Origin: Plantago ovata
Taxonomy: Eukaryota > Streptophyta > Magnoliopsida > Lamiales > Plantaginaceae
Assembly (NCBI GenBank): GCA_028274465.1
Contig: CM051455.1
Coordinates: 68,988,985 to 69,052,984 of the forward strand
Length of the DNA stretch: 64,000 bases
Direction: 5' to 3'
In this document: positions 11,860 through 22,929 of the stretch, one piece after another
Layout of the letters: each line of letters opens with the position of its first letter
Numbering within the stretch: position 1 is the first letter of the stretch
The notes under the pieces: generated by a model
What the model was told of the DNA's origin: nothing
The model's database searches: none
The model's input: only the letters and a program-made list of their open reading frames with translations
Position numbers and translations under genes: made by a program

Positions 11860-13725
11860 TTGTCCATCTACTACTTGAGTAAAGTACTCACCGGAGCTGA
11901 AACGCGGTACATGGATATCGAGAGGCTATCCTTCGCCCTCGTTTATACGGCAAGGAGGTTGAAGCCCTACTTTGGTGCTCACAAGGTTGTAGTCTTAACG
12001 AAGCAACCTCTCAAGCAAGTCCTTGGAAAACCCAAAAACTCGGGAAGATTAGCAAGGTGGGCAATTGAACTAAGCGAGTACGACATCGACTATCAAGCAC
12101 CCGTGGCCAAGAAATCACAAGTCATCGCCGACTTCCTCGTAGAGTATCCCTCCAAGGGAACTTCAGAGGAAAACCCTCCGGAGACACAGAATGTCATGAT
12201 GATGATCGAGGAGCAGCCCCAGCAAAGCAACCCTATGCAAGCTATGGAAGATGCTTTGAAAGAACTCAAGGAGATGTCCCAGACAAAAAGAAAAAGGCAT
12301 GAAGTGTTCCTGACAGAAAAAATCGACGAGCCAAAGGGTACGGAGACCGTCTCTCCAAAACCCAAGGAATTGGTCAACCATGGAGACGTTTGGATTGTCC
12401 ATGTGGATGGATCCTCATCAGGAAAAAATGGCGGGATAGGAATATACTTCGAGAGTCCCGGAGGAGCCGAACTTGAGTATGCAGTTACTCTTAGTTTCCC
12501 GGTCTCAAACAATGAAGCAGAGTATGAAGCCATCCTCATAGCTCTAAGTATGGAAAAAGCATTGGAAGTGAAGAAGCTACATCTCTTCACTGATTCTCAA
12601 CTGGCCGGGAAGCGAATCTCGGGAAAATTCAAAACCAAGAAGGATTCACTGGCCGAGTACAAAAGCGCCATCACGGAGGAAATCCAAAAATTCGAAAGTT
12701 GTGAGATTGAGAAGTTCTCAAGAGATCTCAATCAAAGGGAAGATGCCCTATCAAAGTATGCTTCAACTTCTGGAGGAGTTGATACCCGGAATGTGATACT
12801 TATGAGAATCAACGCGTCATCCCTGTGGTCGTCAAAGCCAAACGTCTTGGCAGTTGACACTCAACCGAGTTGGATGCAAGAGATCACTACATATCTCACA
12901 AATGGAAGCCTTCCTCGTGACAAGGCTGAAGCGAGGAAGATTAAAGGAAAGGCAGCCCGCTACATCATGCAAGGAGACTACTTGTACAAGAGGTCCTTCG
13001 AGGGAGTCTACTTGAGATGTGTATCCGAACAAGAAGTCCAGAAACGTTTGGAAGAGATGCATCGAGGAAGTTGCAGAGACCATGCCGGAGGAAGAACCCT
13101 CGCGCAAAAAATCATTCGACAAGGATACTACTGGCCCACTGTTCGTGAAGATGCTGCCCAATTTGTAAGAAGGTGCGGGGAGTGTCAAATGCACGCCAAT
13201 TTGATCAATGTCCCAGCAAAACCGCTCATGCCCATCACCATCACTTGCCCTTTCGACATATGGGGCATCGACATAGTCGGTCCTTTTCCAAGAGACACGG
13301 GTCAAAAAAAGTTCATCATCGTTGCGGTCGAATACTTTAGCAAGTGGGCGGAAGTTGCGGCAGTATCTACCATCACCGAACAAAGAGTGATGAACTTTGT
13401 GTGGAGAAACATCGTGTGTCGATTTGGCTTGCCGAGAGTCCTCATCTCGGACAATGGTGCTCAATTTTGTGGCCAAAGGTTCAATGAATGGTGCAAGGAA
13501 ATGAAGATTGAGAGGAGGCATACCTCTGTAGGACATCCTCAATCCAACGGGCAAACAGAAGTCGTCAACAACTTGCAGAAGAGGTTCACCACCAACAAGG
13601 ACTGGGTCGACGAGCTTGATGGAGTGGTATGGGCATACCGCACCACTTCAAAAACAGCTACAAGAGAGACTCCCTTCTCGCTAGTTTATGGATCCGAGGC
13701 AGTCATACCAGCGGAAGTGCGGTAG
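11860..13725 (+). CDS. RNase H, archaeal-type RNase H and integrase region of element C
   Basis: Residues about 1-95 are the end of the RT-linked RNase H (RLSFALVYTARRLKPYF, then KSQVIADFLVEYPS). After a variable linker, residues about 175-300 form a second RNase H (WIVHVDGSSS, NNEAEYEAILIALSM, LFTDSQL), the hallmark of the Tat lineage. Integrase follows from about residue 400: a zinc finger (H in MHRGSCRDH, then CGECQM) and the catalytic core with Asp in GIDIVGPFPRD, Asp in LISDNGAQFCG and Glu in HPQSNGQTEVVN. It belongs to a broken element. Confidence 0.85.
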   Translation: MSIYYLSKVLTGAETRYMDIERLSFALVYTARRLKPYFGAHKVVVLTKQPLKQVLGKPKNSGRLARWAIELSEYDIDYQAPVAKKSQVIADFLVEYPSKGTSEENPPETQNVMMMIEEQPQQSNPMQAMEDALKELKEMSQTKRKRHEVFLTEKIDEPKGTETVSPKPKELVNHGDVWIVHVDGSSSGKNGGIGIYFESPGGAELEYAVTLSFPVSNNEAEYEAILIALSMEKALEVKKLHLFTDSQLAGKRISGKFKTKKDSLAEYKSAITEEIQKFESCEIEKFSRDLNQREDALSKYASTSGGVDTRNVILMRINASSLWSSKPNVLAVDTQPSWMQEITTYLTNGSLPRDKAEARKIKGKAARYIMQGDYLYKRSFEGVYLRCVSEQEVQKRLEEMHRGSCRDHAGGRTLAQKIIRQGYYWPTVREDAAQFVRRCGECQMHANLINVPAKPLMPITITCPFDIWGIDIVGPFPRDTGQKKFIIVAVEYFSKWAEVAAVSTITEQRVMNFVWRNIVCRFGLPRVLISDNGAQFCGQRFNEWCKEMKIERRHTSVGHPQSNGQTEVVNNLQKRFTTNKDWVDELDGVVWAYRTTSKTATRETPFSLVYGSEAVIPAEVR

Positions 13726-14930
13726 AAACCCTCAGAATCTAAGGGTATCAACCCGAGGACAATCATACAGAGAGGCTCTTCGATCTGGAGACGGTGAGCG
13801 AAGCGAGGACCAATGCCTTGGCCAACATCCTCAGATATCAAGCACTGATCGCGAAGACCTAGAACAAGGGCGTAAGAGAGAGAGACTTCCAAGTAGGAGA
13901 CCTAGTACTCCGAAGAGCGAACATCCTGGGAAAAGTTGGGAAGATGCAACCCAATTGGGAAGGCCCCTAAAAGATAATTGAAGCAAGGTCCAATGGAAGT
14001 TATCGGCTCCAAGACATGGAGGAAAGAGTATTGAAGAACCCTTGGAATACTTCTAACCTCCAAAGATTCTACGCGTAAGTGGTTTGATGAACAAGCTTTT
14101 TGAAAGAACTCCTGTGAAAGGCCCGAAGATCGAGAAGGATTCCTCACAAGTTTGTGTGAGAGGTACCTCATGTTTTGGTTAAGAAAAGGTTGTAAGAAAG
14201 TTGGCCGCGAAGCCCCCATTGTAATTGCATTTCCGACAAATCAATACAATGTCTATCTTTTAACAAAAATGTTCAAGTATAGAACTACTATACTCAAAAA
14301 ATAATGCTACTCGATCAAGAGAGCTTACTCGATCTACATAAAAGCTATTCGATTTCCATGATTAAGGGGAACCCTCCCCGCTCTCTTATCTCTAAAAGAG
14401 AATTAATCATGAAGCCTTTTAAGGGGGTAAAAGCGAGGAGCAAAATGAAATCGAGGAGGATGAACCCGATTCTCTCTAACTCAACACTTAGAATTTTCTC
14501 TAAGTTCAACACTTAGAATTTTTTCTTAATTGTCAAGACAATCGAGAAGCACAGAAACTACTTTGGTAGCTCGAGGAGTTTAGTCCGAAGTACTCATAGC
14601 GAAGATCATTTCGCCACCCAACGGTGCGAAGAACTTTGGTTCTCGATTCTAACTTATACATGTTTAACTACTCTATCCAAGTTATACATCATAACAAAAA
14701 TTGGAGTTAGTAAAAAACACAAGTATAGGAAGGAAATCGAAGAGCAACAAATTTTATTGAGGAAAGAAAAGCGAAAAGACAACAGTTGATAAACATATAT
14801 TACAAAGTGATGTGTTTCGAGGAGCGCCACAAAGGGCCGAATGAAAATTGTTTGAAAAAAAATACAAGTACAGAAATGGAAAAATTACAACATTCCCGAG
14901 CATACTCGGTCTTCAGGAAGCTCTCCGATC
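13726..14930 (+). other. integrase tail and 3' untranslated part of element C
   Basis: To about 14,080 the sequence still resembles the C-terminal part of a gypsy integrase in fragmentary frames. From there to 14,930 no gene is seen: the stretch is AT-rich with short repeats such as CTAACTCAACACTTAGAATTT near 14,476-14,520. It ends where the antisense coding region begins. Confidence 0.5.
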
Positions 14931-16388
14931 CTAGCGAGTTCGGCTATCGGTAAAGTCAGTGACCGGGGTGCTCGCGCTTGTAGCTCCTCGCGCAGGGCTA
15001 AGCAGCTCTTGAATCTCAGCATTGTCTCGCTCCAGAGCTTGAGACTCTTTGATGGCCTTCTCATACATGACCAGCTCGGGCTCGACGAAGTCAGCTGCTC
15101 GCCCTATGACCGGGTCGCTCACCTTCACCCAAGCAGCATTCCGAAGAGCCGCCTTCTCGAACGGGTAGAGGATCCCGCTCCTTAAACACTCGGGCACCCA
15201 GGCGGGGAGGTAAGCTGGTTTGCTGGGGTATGGAACTTCTGGGCCGGTCACCAGCTCACCAAACTCGCACGCCTCGTGCATCTCCTCGGTGATTTCCTCG
15301 TCGAGATAAGGAGTCAGGTCCTCGCGCCTTCCGGGATACAGGTCCTCGCGATCATCCGGATCGAACTCAGCAGGGAGCAAGTTAACCCTCTTCAGTTGAC
15401 CGACGCATGAGAAGAAGCCCTCCTCGCGAGACGCCACTTGCACATCTCTCTGGGCCATCTTGTAAGTATTAGAAGCCATGAAATCGCGAGCAGTTGCAAG
15501 TCGGCTACCCTTCATAAAGGAAAGGACGCTTGCCTTAAACTTTTCCATACAAATGGATAAAGTGGCATAGGCACCCTTATAGCCTTTGGTCCTCGCTTTT
15601 TCCTTGGAAAGCTCCTTCTTGAGCTCGTCTATCTTCGCGTAAAGCTTGCCGGTTTCGGTCTCCGAGACCTTAACTTTAGCCTCTGAAGCGGCAAGCTTCT
15701 TCTCGAGGTCCTCGATCACGACCCCCACATCGGCCTGATCGGCAGCAACTTGGCCATAGGCCTCCTTCAAGTTCTCGAGCTACAAAAGGATTACACATTT
15801 AGCGAGGAGGAAAAATTTTTACTTAGAAAAATTTACAACAAAAGAAATGAGGGAATGTACCTGGAGCGAGCACATGCTCAGCTCGTGTGCCCGGTCAAGG
15901 TCGCTCATCTGAATGAGCCGTTTCACTTCATCACCAGAAGCGGCCACCTTCCCCTTCTTTCGAGCAGGTTCATTGTTGTTGCCTCCTAGAGTGAGCTTCC
16001 TCGAGCCCTTCTTGGTCGCCGGCCTCTCAGGCCTCTTCTCCACCTCTATTGTGTTGGCCGCCTCCTCCTCGGCCTCTTTCGCCTCCTTAGCTCGCTTAGC
16101 CACCGCCTCCTCCTCGGCTTTCTTGAGAGCGTCCATCGGGTTTTCCCTTGTCTCGAGCCCCTCCTGGACCAGAGCATCCCGATGATGCGCGGCGCTCCGA
16201 GGAGGAGTCCGACTTAGAGATCCGAGGATCTTTGTTTCCTTATTAGCGAGCCTCTGCTTCTCCTTCGCGGCGAGGGTCTTCGACATGATCCAGTTAAACC
16301 AATATGCTGCAAAGAAAGAACACAAGTTAGTAAGAGATCGAGGAGCATAAAAACCGAGAAGGAAAAGAAAAGCGAGCACATACTGCAA
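14931..16388 (-). CDS. antisense ORF region of element C, coiled-coil part
   Basis: Two open stretches, 15,819-16,388 and 14,931-15,770, face against the element's own genes. The first is Lys/Ala/Glu-rich with the basic patch KRPERPATKKGSRK. The second is a strong coiled coil over its first 70 residues (EDLEKKLAASEAKVKVSE), then an acidic tail (PAEFDPDDREDLYPGRRED). It is probably the C-terminal half of the antisense protein of Tat elements. Its role is unknown. It shares orientation with the two stretches upstream of it at 16.3-18.3 kb. Confidence 0.6.
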
Positions 16389-17366
16389 GCAAGCAAAGCA
16401 AGAAAAAGAAAAAATACAAGTGTGAAATAACTATTTCTATCTTACCGAAGAGGACTTCCTTTGAATACCGGTTCCCGGTATAGCCAGTGTACGGGTAGGG
16501 CGAAAGCCCCGCCAAGTACGGAAGAAGCTGGAGAACTAGTCCCCAATAAAAATACTTCTCGGGATGGGGTCCCCGATTTTGCTCCTCGAGCTCCAAGACC
16601 CAAGGATCTAGCTCCTCGGGCAGGGGATGCTTCTCGGCTATCTTCCCCCTAAACATCAGCTTGGGCACTCCCCACTCCGCATCCTCCTCGCTCATGTTAG
16701 GCAAGTTCTTCTTCTTGATGTAGAAGTACCTGTGAAACCACTTGTAACCCGAAGAGCTGGGAGCGTCCATGATGAAGCCCAACCCTGGTCGCGCGTTAAA
16801 ATAGTAGAAGTATTTGTTCCCGGAGCTCATCGAGACTCAGAAAAACTGGTTGAAGTTGTGGAAATTAAGCTCGATCCCCTTCTTCATGCAAAAGACTCCA
16901 AAGCAGACTAAAGTTCCAAAGGCACTTGGCACTAGTTGCCAAGGAGTGATCCCCAAAGTATTGAAGATGTCACGAAACGCATCACAGAATGGCAGTAACC
17001 ATCCTCTATCAACGATCAAGCAATGAACGGCCATGTACCCAAGGGGAGCGTTGTAGAATGTCTGGTCGTCCCTAGGCACGAGGATGTCAAATTTACTCTC
17101 AGGAAGTGAATACTTCCATCGTAGAGTAGCAACCTCCTCGACTTTAACAGTGGAAGCCGTGGTCGGGATGATACCATCCTCGTTCTTCTCACCCTCAGGA
17201 TCGGGGAGGTCCACGGTTCGAGCACTTTTGGTGAACTTGTTCTGAGCCGCCTTGCTGGACTTAGGCTCAGCCTCTGGCTCCTTAACAGCTTTGGCCTTTT
17301 TGCTCTTCCCAGAGCGAGAACGCTTGCTCGCTCTCTTAGCCTCTCCGGCTTTGGCCTTCTCGGCAT
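16327..17366 (-). CDS. antisense ORF region of element C, putative gypsy-type transposon domain
   Basis: Open stretches lie at 16,837-17,214, with an overlapping one to 17,366, and at 16,327-16,830. The part reading PFCDAFRDIFNTLGITPWQL then SAFGTLVCFGVFCMKKGIEL, followed by NKYFYYFNARPGLGFI and GYKWFHRYFYIKKKN, resembles the plant family annotated 'putative gypsy type transposon' (Transposase_28, PF04195). The match is from memory and was not run. Such proteins are common in plant genomes and often predicted as host genes. Function unknown. Confidence 0.6.
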
Positions 17367-17465
17367 CTGCTGCTCGCTGCGCGAACCTATTGTTATACTC
17401 TTGCTCCTCGAGCGGATTGGGTGCTCGAGTGTTACTTGGAAATGAAAAATCTATGGATGCGGGAT

Positions 17466-18272
17466 CTATCGAATGATAGCTGGTCTCCTCCTCGCGTCTC
17501 GGATAGCTTGTCTTTGCATCTCCGAGAAGGAAGGAGACACGGTGCTCGGACCAGCTTCATCCCTGTTTACATCCGTGATTGCCAAGGGAACCTCCTCCTC
17601 TTCATCTGTGATTACAGCCCTCCGAATAGTTTGAGGAGGGAACCTAACCCTCTTCGGCGGCGGACTAGTTCGAGGAGAGGTAGCGTCATCGTCCTCATCG
17701 CTCTCCTCATCAGTGTCTTCGCTATCGACGATTTGCACAGGAATAGGGCCCTTTCCTCGTTGAACCGAGTGATCTCCCTCCTCGTACAGAAACAAAGCCA
17801 AGTCAAGCCTCTCAGTATCGTCCATGTCCTCGATCCTAATCTCAGCAGGAGGGACCACGTTTACCTCCCCGTAATTGCGGCCATGTAATTGGGCGGCTCG
17901 AGCGATCAACTCCGCGGACACCCCATGATTTGAGGGACCGACTTCCTCCTCGGTCCTGTCATCGATGAAGTCGTCGTCTTCAGTACGACGCTTCTTGCGG
18001 GTCACCAGCTGATACAAGTCCTCCTCCTCGCTCTCATCATCATCCTCCTCATCGATGTTAGCATCACCGCCTTCTTCACCTTTAGACTCCTCCTCGCCGC
18101 CGTGCTCAACATGGGGCTCCTCGGCCCCAGCGGTTTGCTCCATCGTGTCATCGAGGAAGGTCGCCGATACATCTGACGTATCAGGCGACGTAGTATGGTC
18201 GCTCCCATACTCTCCCACGGCCGAGTGGTTCTGACTGTCGTCGCTCCTCTCGGACATCCTAAAGGTAGGCAA
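17466..18272 (-). CDS. antisense ORF region of element C, acidic N-terminal part
   Basis: About 268 codons if the upstream Met is used. The Met beginning MSERSDDSQNH at about 18,257 is the better start because a good splice-acceptor-like sequence (CTACCTTTAG on the minus strand) ends just before it. The product is very acidic (many Glu/Asp/Ser runs) with a basic patch TRKKRRTEDDDF near residue 90, which could act in nuclear localisation. It shows no known fold. It is the first coding stretch of the antisense unit. Confidence 0.55.
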   Translation of the reverse strand: MPTFRMSERSDDSQNHSAVGEYGSDHTTSPDTSDVSATFLDDTMEQTAGAEEPHVEHGGEEESKGEEGGDANIDEEDDDESEEEDLYQLVTRKKRRTEDDDFIDDRTEEEVGPSNHGVSAELIARAAQLHGRNYGEVNVVPPAEIRIEDMDDTERLDLALFLYEEGDHSVQRGKGPIPVQIVDSEDTDEESDEDDDATSPRTSPPPKRVRFPPQTIRRAVITDEEEEVPLAITDVNRDEAGPSTVSPSFSEMQRQAIRDARRRPAIIR

Positions 18273-19356
18273 AGAGGAAATTAGGATGGTTTGTGATAGT
18301 CCGAGAGGTCCGTTTAGGTATATTCATTATGTTCGACCTCCCGAATGGAGAAAAAACTCAAGAAAATAAGGAAGAAAGCCACATTGAAGAAGTTATCCTA
18401 CGAAGCGACCAACCGCTCGAAACAAGCAAGAGCGAGCAGGCGAGCATACGAACATGTATATAAGCAGGAGAGCGAGCATGCTAACAAGTAAATCGAGGAG
18501 TATACGAGCGACCAACCGCTCGAAAAAACAAAAGCTTCCTACAGTTACAGTTACGGCCATACGCTAAGGAGGAGGCAACAGGGGTTTACAGTGAAGAAAA
18601 AAGGCGTAAAAAAGGGGGATTTCTACAACTACGACCATGCAAGTTTACCAAAGCATAAAATTACGGTGGATTCAATTTTTTACAGGTCAATTTAGTGTAT
18701 TTTAAGTCCAAGGCCGTTCAAAGGCCACCGCCCACCGGCGAATATTCAGGCAACAAAACAAGGGAAGATATGCAAAGGCAAAATTGAAAGAAAGAAAAGG
18801 GAATTCACGCAAAAAAGAAGCAATTAAAGCAAGTAAGGAAGAAATCTTACTTGAAAATTAAGTGTGTAAAGGGTGGAAGCCGGAAAGGAAGCCGGAAAAG
18901 TCGGAATTCGCCTAAGAAATCGGGTTCTGGACGACGGAATTAGCTCCTCGCGCTCTTCTTGTATCGAACACTTACTCGTCGATCACTTGAAATACGCTCC
19001 TCGCTCTCTCTTTTTGCTTTGAATGTTTAGGTTGCGAAAAGTGTGGAATGACCAAGTATCGACCTATTTATAGAAGGGTATCTCGGGAATACGAACCGTC
19101 GCATGCCCTCGCTCCATCCGGATCGAACACGTGGCCACTATCAACGGCCCAGATCACAGCCGCCTGGCGATTTGACGAACTTGCCCTCCGCGCTCCCGCT
19201 CTGGGACACCTTCCAGGCTAAACGCGGATTACCTAGCTACACTAGGTAATCCGCGGACCGAGGACCATGTCACGAGAAATAAAAATGGAGCGATGAGCAA
19301 CCATCTATTCGAGGAGAAAAATTCGGCGGATCTACGTTAGTGGATCGAGGAGCCAC
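18273..19356 (-). promoter_or_regulatory. promoter and leader of the antisense unit in element C
   Basis: No ORF is seen. On the minus strand CTATAAATAG (19,064-19,073) is a consensus TATA box. About 210 bp downstream, near 18,852, lies the donor-like TTCAAGTAAGATT. An acceptor-like CTACCTTTAG ends near 18,260, directly before the likely start codon. This is the layout of a plant promoter with a 5' leader intron. The right end is cut by element B. Confidence 0.45.
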
Positions 19357-20631
19357 TGATGAATGTGTATTTTACACTTTCATTCGAGTCTTTTTCACCT
19401 ATTTTAGCTATCCTCTATGTTAATTTAGCTATATTTTAGTACATTTTATTAGAATAGTGTCACGTTTCCCTTTAGATTTTATTTTACAGGTTTTGGTTGA
19501 AATTCGGATATTTACGGGCATTTATATTGAAGTCTACAAGGAATTGGTGTTCCAGAAGCCTATTTGGAGTATCTGAAGGTTTCCGGATAGGATTTGGAGT
19601 CTAGGGGTCGAATCTGGAGGTTAGAAGGCCATTAGAAGTCTGAAACCGAGTCCGAAAAGGTGAAGAAATCCAAATCCGCGTCGAAAAACACGGAAATTCC
19701 GCGAAAAACTGGGGGGCGAACCGCCCCGTGCCTCGAGCGAACCGCCCCAGAAGATTTTCGAGGCCTATATATAGTTGCGAGTTTTCTCTCCAAAAATCAT
19801 ATCTTTCCAAACCTACTTTCTCACCTCTCTCTATAGTTTTAGGTAGGAACTTTCCGGGGCCTGTCCTGGGAGTTCCATAGCTTAGGGGATACTTTTTCAT
19901 AGCAGATTGGAGCTCGTAGGACCACAATCATCCGGAGATTGACAACCTTCGGTAACTTTGTATCTTACAACTTTTATCTACTTATTTTATATTCTTTCAA
20001 TATGTTTTCTTCTATGATTGCTATTGATTGCATGCACATTATGAGTAGCTAAATTTATCGTTGGTGGTAGTATGTGAATTCTTAGCGAGGGAAGATAATC
20101 ATGCTAATGGCTATATCGCGCATTATACTCCGTGTCATTGCTTTATTTCGTTGATGAGTTGAAACCAAAATTCTCGTATGTTGTATTGATCATTATGCAC
20201 ACTTGGACACTTGTCAACCAATCAGACCAATTATCTTCGTAGTGTTGAATAATTACGGAACACAATAGGACGTTAGTTGTTGACGAGTCAGACCCATATT
20301 ATCTTCGTAGTGCTTAATACTTGCAACATGACACAAGATTCATTCAAAGATCTCTATGCAAGACCGAGGAATTTATGCATGATTATCGACCCATTATGTT
20401 AAGAAGGACCATACTATCACCAACCTCCATTATCTGCTTGAAAACCCCTATTGCTTTCTATCTGCTGTTTTATATTTTCTTGTTAAATAGATAAAGCTAG
20501 TTATAGTCCTGAGAGAACGACACTCGAGTCATTCTACTACTACACTACGGTTTTCGTTGTAGTTGTGGATTGCCTTTGGCTATTACAAATATTATTTGCT
20601 GGATTAGAATCTGACAAATTCCGGTTCATCA
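19357..20631 (+). repeat. 5' LTR of element B
   Basis: 1,275 bp bounded by TGATGA and TCATCA, inverted repeats that define both ends. The right end is 3 bp before the primer site. The left flank GCCAC belongs to element C. It is 98-99 percent identical by eye to the 3' LTR over the shared part, and more distant from the solo LTR at 9.2-10.4 kb. Confidence 0.9.
19711..19774 (+). promoter_or_regulatory. paired palindromes and TATA box in B LTR
   Basis: Two copies of a GC palindrome (core GGGCGAACCGCCCC at 19,714-19,727, and GCGAACCGCCCC at 19,737-19,748) lie 17-38 bp upstream of the TATA box CTATATATAG (19,765-19,774). The same arrangement occurs in the 3' LTR and, in variant form, in the solo LTR, while the sequence between the palindromes varies. 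Placement directly before the TATA box suggests a regulatory or structural role. Confidence 0.55.
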
Positions 20632-20634
20632 AAT

Positions 20635-20652
20635 TGGCGCCGCTGCCGGGGA
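20635..20652 (+). other. primer binding site of element B
   Basis: TGGCGCCGCTGCCGGGGA, one base from the perfect complement of the plant tRNA-Asp 3' end, lies 3 bp after the LTR. This is the site typical of Athila elements. Confidence 0.85.
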
Positions 20653-20794
20653 GTATACTCCTTTTTTCTGTTTAATTTGTTTATATTTACATCTTTAGAT
20701 TCCTAATTCTTTTAGTTTTAATTTTCCTTTTTAATCTCTCTCTGCTTTCCTAGTTTGTTTCTAATCACTTTACCTAGTCTGTCACAGATAATGT

Positions 20795-22216
20795 ATGCCG
20801 CATACACGTTCTGCAGGAACACCGCTTGCTAATTCAATTGCTGAGATCGATAGAGTCTACCACCAGAGAAGGCGACTACTTGAAAGGCGCGCACTAGAGG
20901 AAATAGAGGAAACCGATTTCTTTGAATCTCTAATTAGTCTATTCAAGGAAATCGACGGAATGGCAGAAGCTAGACCACTGAAGGCATGGGTACAACCCAC
21001 CAAGGATTGTATGAGGGGACCGGCGATAGTTCTTTCGTCTGCAACCCGAGATCTGGAGATCAAGAACCACACATTCCAACAACTTCCGAGGTTCTATGGC
21101 TTATCAAGGGAAGATGTGATGGGGTACTTGCACGATATCGATGATTTCGTCAACCAACTCCCACGACCTGGAGCTGACATAACAACGGATGAGTTGAGGA
21201 TGAAGGTTTTTGCTATGGGACTTGGCGACAGAGCCAAGTCATGGTTGAGCTCTCTTCCACCAGGCTCGCTGGACACTTGGGAAAAGGTTTTTTCAGCTTT
21301 CATGGAGAAATACTTCCCGCACACTCTGACTACCGCGCTTAAGGCGCAGATCACTGGATTCAAGCAAGACTATGATGAGACCATCTACACCGTGTTCGAG
21401 AGGTTCCAAGATCTCACGAACAAGTGCCCTCACCATGGTTTTGAACTCTCCGACCTAGTCCAACACTTCTACAATGGACTAACCTTCGAGAACCAACAAG
21501 TGGTGGATTTCCAATGTCGAGGCAATATTTGGGAGGAAACCGCAGAAGCCGTCTGGGCAGTTTTCGAAAGGCTTGCTAAGGGTTCGCAGTTCAAGGACCC
21601 AAGAGCAATGGTTAGGAGACGTGGACCTGAAGCTCCACCGACTCAAGAAGCCCCTATGTACAGGGGGAATGGGGATCAATTCGAGTGCTTTACCAACGAA
21701 TTGAAGCAAGTCCTCAAGAGCGCCACCGGGACAACTGTTTCAAACGAAGTATACCGAATATGCAAGAACTATGGGCATGGGGCTCATATGTGTAGATCGG
21801 AGCTGGCATACGATGATGGCAACTGGGCTCGAGGAGGAGAAGAAGAAGCCTTTGCTACGGAGTTTGGTACTAAGGAAGTTAGCTACGGACAAGACGGTAG
21901 GAATCCTCGAGGTGGATTTTGGAGAAGAGGATACCGTAACAATCAAGGATATGCACCGGCTAACCAAACTTATGGACCTAACCAAAACCGTAGTAGGCTG
22001 AACTGTGGTAATGATCACTGCGAAAACCCCGCTCCGAAAGAGCCACCGAAGTCGAAGACGGCTCTACTGATGGAGAACTTGCAGAAGATGGTTGATCACA
22101 CACAAAGTTTTCTCAAACGGTATGAAGAAGATTCCAAGAAGACTAGGGCAAGGATCGATAGGTTGGAAGAGAGCACTAGGCTTGCCCATCAAAAGATGCA
22201 AGAGTTGATCGACTGA
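20795..22216 (+). CDS. Gag of element B
   Basis: An open frame of 473 codons, starting at the first ATG in good context (MPHTRSAGTPLANS). Residues about 85-260 are a Ty3/gypsy Gag domain (FYGLSREDVMGYLHDIDDF, GDRAKSWLSSLPPGSLDTW, FMEKYFPHTLTTALKAQI, FQDLTNKCPHHGFELSDLVQ). The C-terminal part is Gly/Asn/Arg-rich, then a coiled segment (KKTRARIDRLEESTRLAHQK). No clear zinc knuckle is visible. It would form the particle. Protease follows after about 50 bp. Confidence 0.85.
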   Translation: MPHTRSAGTPLANSIAEIDRVYHQRRRLLERRALEEIEETDFFESLISLFKEIDGMAEARPLKAWVQPTKDCMRGPAIVLSSATRDLEIKNHTFQQLPRFYGLSREDVMGYLHDIDDFVNQLPRPGADITTDELRMKVFAMGLGDRAKSWLSSLPPGSLDTWEKVFSAFMEKYFPHTLTTALKAQITGFKQDYDETIYTVFERFQDLTNKCPHHGFELSDLVQHFYNGLTFENQQVVDFQCRGNIWEETAEAVWAVFERLAKGSQFKDPRAMVRRRGPEAPPTQEAPMYRGNGDQFECFTNELKQVLKSATGTTVSNEVYRICKNYGHGAHMCRSELAYDDGNWARGGEEEAFATEFGTKEVSYGQDGRNPRGGFWRRGYRNNQGYAPANQTYGPNQNRSRLNCGNDHCENPAPKEPPKSKTALLMENLQKMVDHTQSFLKRYEEDSKKTRARIDRLEESTRLAHQKMQELID

Positions 22217-22264
22217 GGAGCAAGTAGGGAACAAGGCAAGCTGCCTAGCAACACTGAGAAGTCA

Positions 22265-22929
22265 TTGTCCATTAACTTAGTGGGTGATCTACCTGTTGAA
22301 ATCACCATCAAGAAGGTTACTAAGTGCGAGAGTTGCAAGAGGGACCTACCTCCACAAGCCGAAGAAGAAGGAAAGTACCTTGGTACCAACAAGAGTGAAG
22401 AGGAGCAAGAGGATCCCGAGCCACTCCCTCAAAGTTTCGATATTAAGGTCGGGATTGGGGAGCTTGAAGATGTCCGAGCCACACTAGACACTGGATCCTA
22501 CTCTAATGTGCTCCCTTTGAACATTTTCGAGAAGAGTAACCTTGGAGAACTAACTGTGCATAAGGCTATTGTGCAACTGGCGGATGGATCCCTTGTGAAA
22601 CCCGAAGGCGTTGTGAAGCCTCTGTCCACACCGATTTTGTAATTATGCCAGCATCAGCACCAGGAACGGGGGATGTCATACTCTTAGGACGAACATTCTT
22701 GACCAAAATACGCTCAATAATGGACATCTACCGAAGGACTTGCACTATCGAAGTAGATGGCAAGCAACACGTGTTGCAAGCCATAACTGATCCACCTGAT
22801 CCACCCGATACTTCTAACACTATTGATTACAGTGGTTTTAACGTCTATGTTCACTCTTATTCACAGGATCAAAGCACAGGAAGGAGAATCATGACGGGGA
22901 AGTCTAGTACCCTCAGAAGGAAAAAATAG
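22265..22929 (+). CDS. protease region of element B
   Basis: Open stretches 22,265-22,642 and 22,645-22,929. The first has a retropepsin-like active site (VRATLDTGSYSNVLPLNIFE) and LADGSLVKPEGVVKPL. The second has the fold's second half (VILLGRTFLTKIRSIMDIY, then CTIEVDGKQHVLQAI). In Athila elements the polymerase domains follow here, but none is recognisable; the next 1.1 kb is spacer. It would cut Gag precursors. Confidence 0.7.

Larger units (their letters stand above)
5494..19356 (+). mobile_element. Element C: Ty3/gypsy Tat-like retrotransposon
   Basis: Parts in order: 5' LTR, primer site, gag, protease, reverse transcriptase with RNase H, a second archaeal-type RNase H, integrase and a long antisense coding region in the 3' part. 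The second RNase H and the antisense genes mark the Tat lineage. It sits in the A1 LTR after GCAAC, a possible target-site copy. A solo LTR lies inside it at 9,171-10,421, and element B follows at 19,357. The 3' LTR is not in the window. The coding region is broken at several points, so the copy is not functional as it stands. Confidence 0.85.

Noticed and set aside
14931-18272. host genes on the minus strand
   Set aside because: They lie in the 3' part of a Tat element, where antisense ORFs are a known lineage feature, and resemble a gypsy-associated domain.
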